Made by a program: the position numbers and the translations under genes
NCBI GenBank assembly: GCA_043228905.1
Contig: JBHGNT010000014.1
Span: forward strand, 1,612,001-1,676,000
Length of the DNA stretch: 64,000 bases
Direction of reading: 5' to 3'
From: Azolla caroliniana
Taxonomy: Eukaryota; Polypodiophyta
The notes under the pieces: model-generated
The model's input: only the letters and a program-made list of their open reading frames with translations
Told to the model about the DNA's origin: nothing
Database searches by the model: none
Shown here: in pieces, positions 32,122-41,735 of the stretch
How positions within the stretch are numbered: the first letter of the stretch is position 1
Layout: every line of letters begins with the position of its first letter

Positions 32122-32637
32122 CCGGATGGTCGAAGACAAGGCCAATTAGTTAAGCCGACTGGGCAATTGACATAAGAGTCGGTTACTCGAATCGACTAGT
32201 CGACCAGTCGGTTGATTAATTGTTACTATTATTAGTATAATAGTAGAAATGATAGTAGTAGAGGCTACATTTGTATATAGCCCATAATGTGTATAAGTAC
32301 AAATACACTTAGGGCAATCGTGTAAAATAGTAGATATAGATTACAGTTTCTGTAGTTGAGAGTTGTAGAGTATAGAGAGTGTGTGCGAGAGAGCGGCGAC
32401 AAAGTTCAGTGAACCTGTCAAGAACCCTAAGTGGTTATCCTCTGAGTATCAGAGAAGAGTTGTAACCATTCTTTGTACTCTCTGTCATATAGTGGAAGAT
32501 CTGTTCTCTCGTGGTTTTCCCCTTTTAGGGTTTCCATGTAAAACTCTGTGCATATTGTGTATTGTGCTGTTTTTTCTGTTTCCGCATGTTTTGTCGTTCA
32601 ACATATCTTTCGTAGATCGATGATATGTTTTCTAACA
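32122..32637 (+). repeat. Copia-type solo LTR, right piece
   Basis: It continues the LTR at 24095-24265 after element 3 and ends TTTTCTAACA. Motifs such as ACACTTAGGGCAA are shared with the Copia LTR at 40432. Confidence 0.6.
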
Positions 32638-34040
32638 CAACTCATTTCTTCCATTGGAGAGGAACATAAAATCAACATACTCCTTTTCATAATTTTGTAT
32701 TTCTTTAGCCAACCTTCCTCATCTCACAAGACCCCATGTGTACACCTGTTTACCATAAATAGGATACAAAATTCTCAACATCCTTTTCCAAACTGCTCTA
32801 GCAATAGGACATACCCATAAGACACGGTGAATTGATTCAATGGGAAAACCACAACTATCATTTTAAATCATCACAATGGCCTCGCATCCATGACTTCACA
32901 GGAATGCCATAATGTACCAACAATCATCTAAACAATACAACTTTTTTAGGAATTTGCATGGCCCATAGCCATTTCCAATAAACATCCAACCAAGAGTCTT
33001 GTACATGACCAAATCTCCAAAATTTACAAGCTGCTGGCGTGACAACCACACCCCTCAGCAATTCTCTACCTTTTTACTGAATACTAAAAAAATGGGATTT
33101 TCTTACCTACCATTCCTTGCGCTAATATGATTTGCCATTTCCACTCAACGAGATCCCACAAAAGGTGATTAATGAGCTTATTGTCATAGACCCACAATTT
33201 AGATAAACTATTTATATCATTTGGATGTGAATTCCACATCCATTTTTTATCGTTCTTCCACAATATATGAATAGGCAACATACTCCCTTGATTTACAACT
33301 TCGTCTTCCATAAAGAGAGAATGAAGCTGTCTAGAAGGCAAAACATTGAAATAAAGACATCCATGAGAGTTTTTATAACCGATGACCCCCCAACAAGACA
33401 TGTAAGGATGAAAACATACCATACCAAAATAGACTAATTTGAGAAAGCTGAAATGAAGACATTGTAAACACTATCCATTTATGTATACATAATGTTCCCA
33501 CCCCAAATTGTTCTACCAACATGGGTTTTGTTTTCCATTGTCGAGAAGAAAAAGTCAACAAATTCTTTACTGACCCAACTTCTCCTCTATCAAAATCAGC
33601 CCACTTCAACCTAGTTCTGTTCCCTAACATTACCCCCTTCTCTAATAAAAATAGTGTCTTCATTATGAGGGGTTGGCGCAACCATTCACCCATCCATGAT
33701 TGTAGTGATTGGACCAAGTTATGTTTCAAATCCCTGATACCCCTAAAAAACTTATCCTAGTAAAAAATATCAATGGAATGATTAAAATCTCTTAAAAACC
33801 ACCATCTAATATTATCTTTCCAATTGCCACCTGTAGAAGGCATAATCTTAACCATTCTTTGCCTTAAGATTGTTTTCCATGGCTCCCCACTTGGCAACAA
33901 GCCTCTTATAATTAATTTTCCCAAAAAAGCCTTACATTGTAAAAGAGGATCAATCAATCCAAGACCACCCTCATCCTTTGGAGTTGTAATAACTTTCCAA
34001 GATACTTTAGCTCTTACATATGAACAATCTTTAGATCCCT
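32638..34040 (-). mobile_element. LINE, zf-RVT region
   Basis: Read on the minus strand, this carries decayed LINE ORF2 C-terminal sequence. Tryptophan-rich fragments such as LLWDLVEWKWQIILAQGM precede a zinc-binding-like CPIARAVWKRMLRILYPIYG segment near 32800. Stops break it repeatedly. It joins 23636-24094 across the inserted LTR elements, and on its right it meets Copia A at about 34040. Confidence 0.65.
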
Positions 34041-34440
34041 ACCATGTTGTAGGGGTCGTCAGCCGGTACATGTCAAACCCAGGACCGAGGCATTGGGATG
34101 CCGTCAAACACATCTTTAGGTATCTGAGAGGAACCAAGGACGCACAACTGGCTTTCAGATCGGCCAATCCGACCAAAGTCGAAGGCTATACCGACTTCGA
34201 CTATGCCGGAAATACGGATAATCGGAACTCAACATTAGGCTATCTTTTCACCTATGGCGGTGGTGCCATATAATGGAGATCAAAGCTTCAAGATTGCATG
34301 GCCTGTTTACCACAGAGGCCAAGTACATAGCAGCATCAGAGGCAATGAAGGAAGCAATCTGGCTACACTGACTGTCTACCGATTTTTTGGCTACAAGTCA
34401 AATCAACCACCTAGCACCGACCATCTATTGCGACTCTCAG
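34041..34440 (+). pseudogene. Copia A RNase H, left piece
   Basis: It reads VGVVSRYMSNPGPRHWDAVK, the Copia RT-RNase H linker, then GYTDFDYAGNTDNRNST. After a stop and frame changes it reaches IYCDSQ at 34440. There it is cut by element 4 and resumes at 39715 with SAIHLIRNL. No 5' part of this Copia copy is present; it begins abruptly next to LINE sequence. Confidence 0.8.
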
Positions 34441-34793
34441 TGTCACGGATCATAAACTCAAGAGACAACGAAGAAGATAACCAAATGGACAAGAAAGAAT
34501 ATAGTACTAAAGGAAAGACTCCATAACTGGTGTTGTTCACCTTGAATTCCTTCAAGGTGAACTCCTCTATTTATACTACATGGCATGCATACTTGTTGCA
34601 CGCATGTGAATCTACAATAGAGCATGTAGGTATGCATGCATGTGCCAAGTGTAAATACTACAAGGGAGCAACTATGCACATGATGCTAGCAAAATAATAA
34701 GGAACAATTACATACATAACTAGTACTAGATATCTTGGTTAACTCATAATAGTAGATTATAACATGGTCGTGTCAAGAGTTCGAATCTTGACA
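34441..34793 (-). repeat. Element 4 3' LTR
   Basis: It is identical over 353 bases to 39357-39709 by direct comparison. Its outer (U3) end is a 23-nt palindrome-like block around GAGTTCGAATC. A polypurine tract, AGAGGGGGGATAA on the minus strand, lies next to it at 34794-34808. Confidence 0.95.
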
Positions 34794-37700
34794 TTATCCC
34801 CCCTCTTACGCCGCCGCCTTCCCAAATCGGCCGCTGGTTTGTGGGGATATCGGTGATGAAAATCTTGGACGACCTCTGGGGCATTTTGTAAATTTTCCGA
34901 TGGTTCCCATGTGGCCTCAGACATGGGGTAACCCCTCCATAGGACGAGGTATTGCAAGTGTCGACGGTGCCAACGTGAGTCAAGGATTTGGTCGACCTCG
35001 TATTCCTCCCCTGTCGTCAATTGCACAGGTGGTGGTGGTGGGGCTTGACGTCCTGGGAGTTGTGAAGCATAATGGGGTTCGAGGAGGGAGACATGAAAAA
35101 CATCGTGAATCCGGAAGTGGGATGGAAGGGCGAGCCGGAAGGCGACGGGATTGATGCACTCGATGATACGGAATGGTTCCAACTTCTTGTAATCAAGTTT
35201 CGCACATGGACGAGTAGTAGAGATGTGTCGACGTAACAACCAGACCATGTCTCCAACGACAAAGTGTGGAGTGGAAGATCGATGGCGATCAGCCTGCTTC
35301 TTGTATCGTTCATTAGCAAGACTAAGCTCCAAGGATAAATCATGATGTACTTCTTCCAAAATGCGGGCACGATCCTCCGCCGAAGGGTTCACGGAAGTGG
35401 TAGGAAGGGAAATGTTGAAGCGAGGATGTAAACCGTAGTTGGCAAAGAAGGGAGTGACGCCAGTCGATGCATGGAGTGAATTATTGTAGGCGAATTTCGC
35501 GAGCGAAAGTAAGTTGACCCAATCATCTTGTTGGTAACTAACCGAGCATCGAAGATACTGCTCAAGGATTTGGTTGACACGCTCCGTTTGCCCGTCAGTT
35601 TGGGGGTGATAAGAGGAGGACAACTTGACAGAGATGCCTAAAGTTTGTAGCAGGCGCTGCCAGAAGTGAGAGACAAACTGGGGTCCGCGATCCGAGATGA
35701 CATCATCGGGGAGTCCATGCAAGCGTACTACATTGTTGAGTAGGAGATGCACCATTCCTTCTCCGGAAATGGTTTTGGAGCATGGAGTGAAGTGAGCCAT
35801 CTTCATAAACCGATCGACAACGACCAACACCGAGTCATAGCTATTGACCAAGGGTAGATCAGTTATCAGGTCCATAGAGATAGAGGCCCAAGGACGACGA
35901 GGACATGGAAGCGGCTGTAGTAAGCCGTATGGCCGATGATGAATGGCTTTGGAGCGAGCACAAACCTCACAACTCTTTATGTATTCTTTGACCAGCTTCC
36001 ATGGTTGTGGCCACCAATACCCCCGAGAGATTAGCTCGAGGGTTTTCGCGACCCCGAAATGACCTGCAAGTGGGTCATCGTGGCATTCCCGCAACACCCG
36101 GGTGCGACATGGGCCCTCTGGGACGTATAAGAGATGATCTCGGAACAACAAACCCTCTTGTATGGTGAAGGTGTCAAGATCCTTCCTTTTGGTCGCCTTG
36201 GAGGGGTTTTGCAAACTATCTCGAATCTCGTTGGCGAACGCATTGGTCTTGGATGCATCAGTGATTTGTTGGAGTAAAGAATCATCCTGCAACATACAAG
36301 TGGCAAACAGATGCAATTGGTCGGGTTTCAACAAACGTCTAGATTGTTGAGCATAAGCAGCATCCCCAGGGCGGAGTGCAAGGTCAGCTCGGCGAGAAAG
36401 GGCATCAGCCTTCCCATGTTGGCCACCAGGTCGAAATACGATCTCAAAATCGTAGTCGGCGAGAAATGTAGACCAACGGGCCTGCCTTCGATTCAAAGTA
36501 CGAGTGGTGGAAAAATAAACTAAATTTTTATGATCAGTCACTACCTGGACACGATGTTGTGCGCCGGCCAAGTAGGGTCGCCATTCTTCAAAGGCAGCAA
36601 TGATAGCAGCAAGCTCCTTGTCGTAAATGGGATAATTGATTTCAGATGCCGTAAATTTTCGGGAATAGTAAGCCACTGGGTGCATTAGGTTGTTGTCGTC
36701 TGCTTGGGATAAGATGGCGCCAATGGCAAAGTCAGAGGCATCGGTTTCGACTTGGAAGGGTTTTGTGGGGTCGGCATGTAGCAGCACCGGGGCAGTGATG
36801 AATGCGTGTTTGAGTGAGTCGAACGCATTTTGTGCCTCCGAGGTCCATAAAAATGGAGTGCCTTTATGGGTGAGAGCGATAAGAGGTTGTGCTAGGGTGG
36901 AAAACCCCTTGATGAAGCGACGGTAAAAATTCGCGAAGCCGAGGAAGGATTGCACATCTTTAAGTCGCCTTGGAGTCGCCCACGCCTGAATGACAGAGAC
37001 CTTCATATCCATGGTGATGCCAGTGGGCGAGATGATGTAGCCCAGAAATTCGATCGAGGTACGGTCGAACTCGCATTTCTCGCTTTTGGCATAAAGGCCA
37101 TGCTCGCGAAGTTTGGCCAGAACTAATCGGACTTGGCGAGTGTGCTCCTCCATGTTTGGCGAGAAAATGAGAATATCATCGAGGTAAATGACAACAAAAA
37201 GATCAAGATATTCTCGGAAAATATCGTTCATCATATGTTGAAAAACTGCGGGAGCGTTAGTAAGACCAAAAGGCATTACCTTGTATTCGAAATGCCCATA
37301 CCGTGTTCGAAATGCGGTTTTCCATTCATCCCCCGGCTTGATGCGTACTAGATTGTACGCGCCATGCAGATCAACTTTGGAGAAGACACGCGCAACTCGG
37401 AGCCGATCAAGGAGTTCGGGGATCAAAGGTAGCGGATAGCGGTTGCGCACAGTGAGTTTGTTGAGACCTCGGTAGTCGACGCATAAGCGTAGAGAGCCGT
37501 CCTTCTTCTTCACAAATAAAATGGGGGCCCCGGCTGGTGACTTAGAAGGTTGAATAAAGCCTTTCTCGAGGTTCTCATCAAGATACACACGAAGGGCCTT
37601 CAACTCTGGTGCAGACAACGCATATAGAGGACCAAAGGGTGGACACGCACCTTCTTGAAGATCAATCGGACAGTCGTAGAGCCGGTGTTCAGGCAACCGA

Positions 37701-38284
37701 TCAGCATTACATTTTTCAAATACGTCGGAGAAGTGTTGGTATTTTTCAGGAATAACATGGAGTGTGTTAGAAATGGTGCCACAAACAAACCCATCCTGGA
37801 CGGATGATGGGGTAGTCAATTCGGAGTCGACCGTCTCCGAAGGATAGGAAACTGAATCTACCTTCATACTTTTGCACGAGCATCTTGGCTTGCTAAATGT
37901 GATCGAGCGGTTGCACCAATCCACTATTGGATTGTGCGCCTCCAACCACGTTAGTCCTAAGACGATGAGGTAAAAAGTGAGCTCCTCTTGGTGTGAGCCC
38001 ACCCGAAGCCCTAATGGGATTGTAGCTTGAGTAATTGCACCTGACGAGAGGACGCACCCGTCGATGGCTTCAACTGGAATGGGTTTTGAGAGGCCAACGA
38101 CAGGTACGCCATGTGCTTGGGCAAACGCGACGTCGATGAAGCAAGAAGATGCCCCAGAATCAAGTAAAGCAACAGACTGAATGGAACTAGAGTTAAACGA
38201 AAGCCATACCTCCAATGTGAAATTGCCTGATGGTCCGGCAATGGAACCAAGAGAATGTGGGCGACGGGAGATGTCCAGTTGCAT
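34757..38284 (-). CDS. Element 4 pol (PR-RT-RH-IN-chromodomain)
   Basis: This is an intact frame of 1175 codons starting at ATG 38284, five bases after the gag stop and in a different phase. In order it encodes an aspartic protease (LLDSGASSCFID, about residue 38) and an RT with catalytic YLDDILIFS near residue 365. RNase H follows (ETDASDFAIGAILSQ, about 515), then an integrase HHCC domain (HDDPLAGHFG, then CEVC, about 735-770). The DDE core has SMDLITDLP near 800, SDRGPQF near 865 and a TDGQTERVNQ glutamate near 895. A chromodomain spans about 1090-1150 (EYEVDQILDSRW, YLVLWRGYP, TWEPSENL). The RT (YALSAPELKALR, PSKSPAGAPILFVKKKDGS) resembles Tf1/sushi-type chromoviruses. The last codons lie inside the LTR. 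All catalytic residues are present, so pol looks functional. Confidence 0.95.
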   Translation of the reverse strand: MQLDISRRPHSLGSIAGPSGNFTLEVWLSFNSSSIQSVALLDSGASSCFIDVAFAQAHGVPVVGLSKPIPVEAIDGCVLSSGAITQATIPLGLRVGSHQEELTFYLIVLGLTWLEAHNPIVDWCNRSITFSKPRCSCKSMKVDSVSYPSETVDSELTTPSSVQDGFVCGTISNTLHVIPEKYQHFSDVFEKCNADRLPEHRLYDCPIDLQEGACPPFGPLYALSAPELKALRVYLDENLEKGFIQPSKSPAGAPILFVKKKDGSLRLCVDYRGLNKLTVRNRYPLPLIPELLDRLRVARVFSKVDLHGAYNLVRIKPGDEWKTAFRTRYGHFEYKVMPFGLTNAPAVFQHMMNDIFREYLDLFVVIYLDDILIFSPNMEEHTRQVRLVLAKLREHGLYAKSEKCEFDRTSIEFLGYIISPTGITMDMKVSVIQAWATPRRLKDVQSFLGFANFYRRFIKGFSTLAQPLIALTHKGTPFLWTSEAQNAFDSLKHAFITAPVLLHADPTKPFQVETDASDFAIGAILSQADDNNLMHPVAYYSRKFTASEINYPIYDKELAAIIAAFEEWRPYLAGAQHRVQVVTDHKNLVYFSTTRTLNRRQARWSTFLADYDFEIVFRPGGQHGKADALSRRADLALRPGDAAYAQQSRRLLKPDQLHLFATCMLQDDSLLQQITDASKTNAFANEIRDSLQNPSKATKRKDLDTFTIQEGLLFRDHLLYVPEGPCRTRVLRECHDDPLAGHFGVAKTLELISRGYWWPQPWKLVKEYIKSCEVCARSKAIHHRPYGLLQPLPCPRRPWASISMDLITDLPLVNSYDSVLVVVDRFMKMAHFTPCSKTISGEGMVHLLLNNVVRLHGLPDDVISDRGPQFVSHFWQRLLQTLGISVKLSSSYHPQTDGQTERVNQILEQYLRCSVSYQQDDWVNLLSLAKFAYNNSLHASTGVTPFFANYGLHPRFNISLPTTSVNPSAEDRARILEEVHHDLSLELSLANERYKKQADRHRSSTPHFVVGDMVWLLRRHISTTRPCAKLDYKKLEPFRIIECINPVAFRLALPSHFRIHDVFHVSLLEPHYASQLPGRQAPPPPPVQLTTGEEYEVDQILDSRWHRRHLQYLVLWRGYPMSEATWEPSENLQNAPEVVQDFHHRYPHKPAADLGRRRRKRGDNVKIRTLDTTML

Positions 38285-38289
38285 GGCTC

Positions 38290-39306
38290 CTACTGCAACC
38301 GAACGATGTCATTTTCCGGATGTTGGGGTCCGTTAGCTCTATGGAATTGTGGGCGAGTACTCCTAGGACAATGGCGAATGACATGACCGGAGGCGCCACA
38401 ATACATGCACAAGCCATTAGCCCGCCGAAATTGTCGTTCAACATCAGTCAATGGTCGAAATCGGGCTTGATCAATTTCCATGGGGACAGGAGCATCTGCC
38501 GAAGTAGGCGAGTGTGAGGATGCTTGGGGTTGTATGACCGGGGCGTGGCGTGGAAGTGAATGAGGTGGGAACCAAGTCCGGCGCTCTTCTTGGCGAAATT
38601 CGAAAAGACGATTGTCACAATGGACTGCTTGTGAAATCGCTTGGGATAACGAGGTGGGCTCTGGAAAGTTTAAGAGAAGATTCTTGACATTGCTTCGAAG
38701 ACCGCGCCGAAAGTGATCAGCTAAAGCTTGATCATCCCAATTGACGTCGCATGCTAGTTGTCGAAATTCGGAAGCATAGACCGAAGCTGCACGTGAACCT
38801 TGTTCGAGTGCATAAATCTTGTTAAGAGTTGTACGTCGTCGGTCCGTCTCTCAAAATGTGGCCTCTAACTCGGCGAGGAAGGCGGGAAAGTCCTCCAATA
38901 AAGGTGATGAGGTTTCTACCAATGGTGCAAACCAAGCTTGGGCCGGACCGGAGAGAAGGGTGCCCACAAGGCCGACTTGTCGAAGACCATCTCCATAACA
39001 TTGAGGTTGTAGCCGAATGATAAGTCGAACTTGGTTGATGAACCCTCGGAAACGCGACCTCGTTCCATCAAATTTTTCTGGGAGGCTAACCTTAGGCTCA
39101 AGAAACTGTGACGAAGCTAGGCTAGATGTTGGTAGAAGATCGGGCTCTAGGCTAGGTTGTTGTGGGAGACTAGGGTTCGGGGGTTGTGAGGATAGGGAGG
39201 TACCGACTTGAAGTTCTTGTAAAGAATTTCGAAGAGCTTCATTTTCAAGCTGTAGTTGTCGTAAGGCTACCATTATTTGGCCTAACTCACTAGTTGAGTC
39301 GGACAT
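38290..39306 (-). pseudogene. Element 4 gag with one in-frame TGA
   Basis: One phase runs from ATG 39306 (MSDSTSELGQ) to TAG 38290. The N-terminal part has a short coiled-coil-like leader, and the gag domain (PEKFDGTRSRFRGFINQ) includes GPAQAWFAPLVE. A CCHC knuckle, CMYCGASGHVIRHC, fits CX2CX4HX4C near codon 298. A single TGA at 38851-38853 interrupts it, probably a CGA or GGA change. Because the LTRs are identical, this stop either arose very recently or was inherited from the parent copy. Confidence 0.85.
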
Positions 39307-39343
39307 AGCTATGGCTTATGAGAGGGAGAGCTATGAGGATGGG

Positions 39344-39354
39344 AAGGTGAACAA
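39344..39354 (-). promoter_or_regulatory. Candidate self-priming primer site of element 4
   Basis: On the minus strand TTGTTCACCTT begins at the third base after the 5' LTR. It is the exact complement of the LTR segment at 39449-39459 (and its copy at 34533-34543), which sits where transcription should start. No tRNA-like TGG site is seen. Confidence 0.6.
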
Positions 39355-39356
39355 AC

Positions 39357-39709
39357 TGTCACGGATCATAAACTCAAGAGACAACGAAGAAGATAACCAA
39401 ATGGACAAGAAAGAATATAGTACTAAAGGAAAGACTCCATAACTGGTGTTGTTCACCTTGAATTCCTTCAAGGTGAACTCCTCTATTTATACTACATGGC
39501 ATGCATACTTGTTGCACGCATGTGAATCTACAATAGAGCATGTAGGTATGCATGCATGTGCCAAGTGTAAATACTACAAGGGAGCAACTATGCACATGAT
39601 GCTAGCAAAATAATAAGGAACAATTACATACATAACTAGTACTAGATATCTTGGTTAACTCATAATAGTAGATTATAACATGGTCGTGTCAAGAGTTCGA
39701 ATCTTGACA
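39357..39709 (-). repeat. Element 4 5' LTR with TATA box
   Basis: On the minus strand TATAAATA lies at 39491-39484. 32 bases downstream is AAGGTGAACAA (39459-39449). A perfect 12-bp inverted repeat (39451-39478) overlaps the predicted start. Confidence 0.9.
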
Positions 39710-39714
39710 CTCAG

Positions 39715-39932
39715 AGCGCAATACACCTCATTAGAAATCTAGTCTATCATGCGAAGATGAAACATATTGAGGTGCGGTTTCATCACATCTGGGAACTTGT
39801 AACAGCCAAGAAGCTCGAAGTCCGGAAGATCGACATTGAGGTGAACATCGCTGATTACCTGACGAAGGAAGCCATTCCTAGAACAACGCTCCGAAGCATT
39901 AAGGACAATGATGATACTATGACAAGCGACTA
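39715..39932 (+). pseudogene. Copia A RNase H, right piece
   Basis: Continues from 34440 after removing element 4 and its CTCAG duplication: SAIHLIRNLVYHAKMKHIEV, HHIWELVTAKK, then IADYLTKEAIPRTTL. This is the normal end of Copia pol. About 490 bases of 3' UTR follow, to the polypurine tract at 40421-40431. Confidence 0.85.
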
Positions 39933-40431
39933 AGCAGAAGAATGTTGAATGAGGAGCAAAACATATCGAAGACTGACCCGATCAAACGAGCTGAAAGAGC
40001 AAAGTCCATAGAATCGGAATACCAAAAGGTTGAAGACCAAATACTGAGCAAGGATGCCGAGTGCCGACTGAAGAAGAGACGATCAAAGGGAGAACAAACA
40101 TGAAGATAGATCGAGGATCCAAGGAGGAGCACAAGGGCAAGCACGAGTGGAAAGCAGATGATTGACCTCAGATCTAGAAAAATGAGCCGATTGGGACGAA
40201 AGTTGATTCGAGCAAGTCGATTTGACCAACTTAGACAAGCTGACCCGGATGACATACAATCCGGACAACAAGCCAAATCAGGCTAGATCCCGACTGTACC
40301 TCTGCCGATTTTGCCATATGCCTATTGACTTGTACTCATAATTTTAGATTAAAATTGTAATCTAGGTTTATGGGGGAGATAACCCCATAGCATTGTATGT
40401 AGAAAGAGTAGAGTCCTTTTACGGGGGAGTT

Positions 40432-41104
40432 TGTTGGCATAAAAAGGCCAACTCCTTCTACCTTGTATCCTAAGTGTGAACACGTTCTTGTGGCAGGGCT
40501 TGACTATATAAGCTCACCCTAACATTGTGTTGGGAAAACAGGTCCCTTTCGATGGGAAGAAGAGCACGAGCCGAATCGAATGAAACCAATGGATAATTCG
40601 GTCGAGGTTGCCGAGAATCGATTGAATAATTGATTCGGGAGACTATATTTGTAAATAGTCTAGATGTGATCATTGAGGCTATATTTGTAAATAGTCTGCT
40701 ATGTATATGAGTATATATACACTTAGGGCAAGTAGTTAGTATGTAGTGTAGTTGAATCATTCTTGTATAGTTACACAAAAGGTTGCTGCCTTTGTAACTT
40801 AGAGAGAAAGAGAGAGAGAGTGGGAGTTAGCGTGTGTAACTTTGTAACCGTATGTCTGTCAGACGAGGAAGATCTCGAGGTCGTTGCCTCAGAGTTTCAT
40901 ATTGTACTTCCTCTCATCATAGTGATCTTGTTGGGGTTTGTGGACCACTGTGGTTTTTCCCTTTCGGGTTTTCCACATTAAATATCTATTCCTCATTTTT
41001 TAGTTTCTCGTTTTCTGTTCTTTCTTGTCTGTGCACTATCATTGTCATTTTTGCACCCGAACATACGCACGAGTAACCGGTTGTGTCTACTCACGATCCT
41101 AACA
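40432..41104 (+). repeat. Copia LTR shared by A (as 3' LTR) and B (as 5' LTR)
   Basis: The 673-bp TGTTGGC...CTAACA repeat is preceded by a polypurine tract (ACGGGGGAGTT, 40421-40431) and followed by the initiator-Met primer site TGGTATCAGAGC (41108-41119). It therefore ends one Copia unit and begins another. Confidence 0.85.
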
Positions 41105-41107
41105 AAG

Positions 41108-41119
41108 TGGTATCAGAGC
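41108..41119 (+). promoter_or_regulatory. Copia B primer-binding site
   Basis: TGGTATCAGAGC, complementary to plant initiator tRNA-Met, lies three bases after the LTR. Confidence 0.9.
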
Positions 41120-41120
41120 T

Positions 41121-41735
41121 ATGGAAGAGTCACTTGACGGCATGTTCAAACTTACCAACTCTGACTATTCAGTGTGGAAGTTGAAGATGCAGGACATGTT
41201 GGTGTGCAAACACATGTGGCTGCCGGTGCAGTTCGGCAAAAGCAAGCCAGACAAGATCGATGCATCGACTTGGGAAGTTATGCATCTGAAAGAGACAACA
41301 TATATAAGGTGTTTTATAGACATGAGTCTATACAATAGCTTTGATGAAGAGACGAGTGCCGATGTCATGTTCAAAAACAAAATCACCATTAATAGAGTAT
41401 CAGCCTTCCGGAAGATCGTGAGACTGAGGTATCAAGATGACTCCAGCATGATGGAACACATTAATGTCTTCCAAGGACTAATGAATCAGATCACTTCTCT
41501 AGAGGCACCTCGTCCCGATGAAGTATTAGCACTATTGTTGCTAAGATCCCTTCCGGACCAATGGGAGACGCTCGTAGTCACATTGGGCAACGCCGGACCG
41601 AAAGGGAAGCATCTGTCCCTAGAGCAAGAAAAGTCGAGCTTACGAAATCAGGAAGCTCGTCGAGAGGACCGAGAGTCCAATACTGACCCAAAGGCCTTAG
41701 TCACAGAAAGTGACACGAATCGAGGAAGAGGCTGA
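41121..41735 (+). CDS. Copia B gag
   Basis: The frame of 204 codons starts at the ATG immediately after the primer site. It is a UBN2-type Copia gag: YSVWKLKMQDML near the start, MMEHINVFQGLMNQ in the middle and LLLLRSLPDQWETLVVTLGN after it. It ends at a TGA. The next stretch in another phase holds the zinc knuckle CFYCGNPGHFQKNC (about 41800-41840). The homologous gag of C and D is in the same order. This is the best preserved part of B. Confidence 0.85.
   Translation: MEESLDGMFKLTNSDYSVWKLKMQDMLVCKHMWLPVQFGKSKPDKIDASTWEVMHLKETTYIRCFIDMSLYNSFDEETSADVMFKNKITINRVSAFRKIVRLRYQDDSSMMEHINVFQGLMNQITSLEAPRPDEVLALLLLRSLPDQWETLVVTLGNAGPKGKHLSLEQEKSSLRNQEARREDRESNTDPKALVTESDTNRGRG

Larger units (their letters stand above)
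34441..39709 (-). mobile_element. Ty3/Gypsy chromovirus element 4, young
   Basis: Length is 5269 bp, with identical 353-bp LTRs (34441-34793 and 39357-39709) and the perfect 5-bp duplication CTCAG (34436-34440, 39710-39714). Gag, a complete 1175-codon pol and a C-terminal chromodomain are present on the minus strand. No tRNA-type primer site is seen; a self-priming arrangement is likely (see findings). It splits the RNase H of Copia A. Confidence 0.95.

Noticed and set aside
34041-40431. Copia A as a complete element
   Set aside because: Only the end of RNase H, the 3' UTR and one LTR are present. The sequence to the left is LINE.
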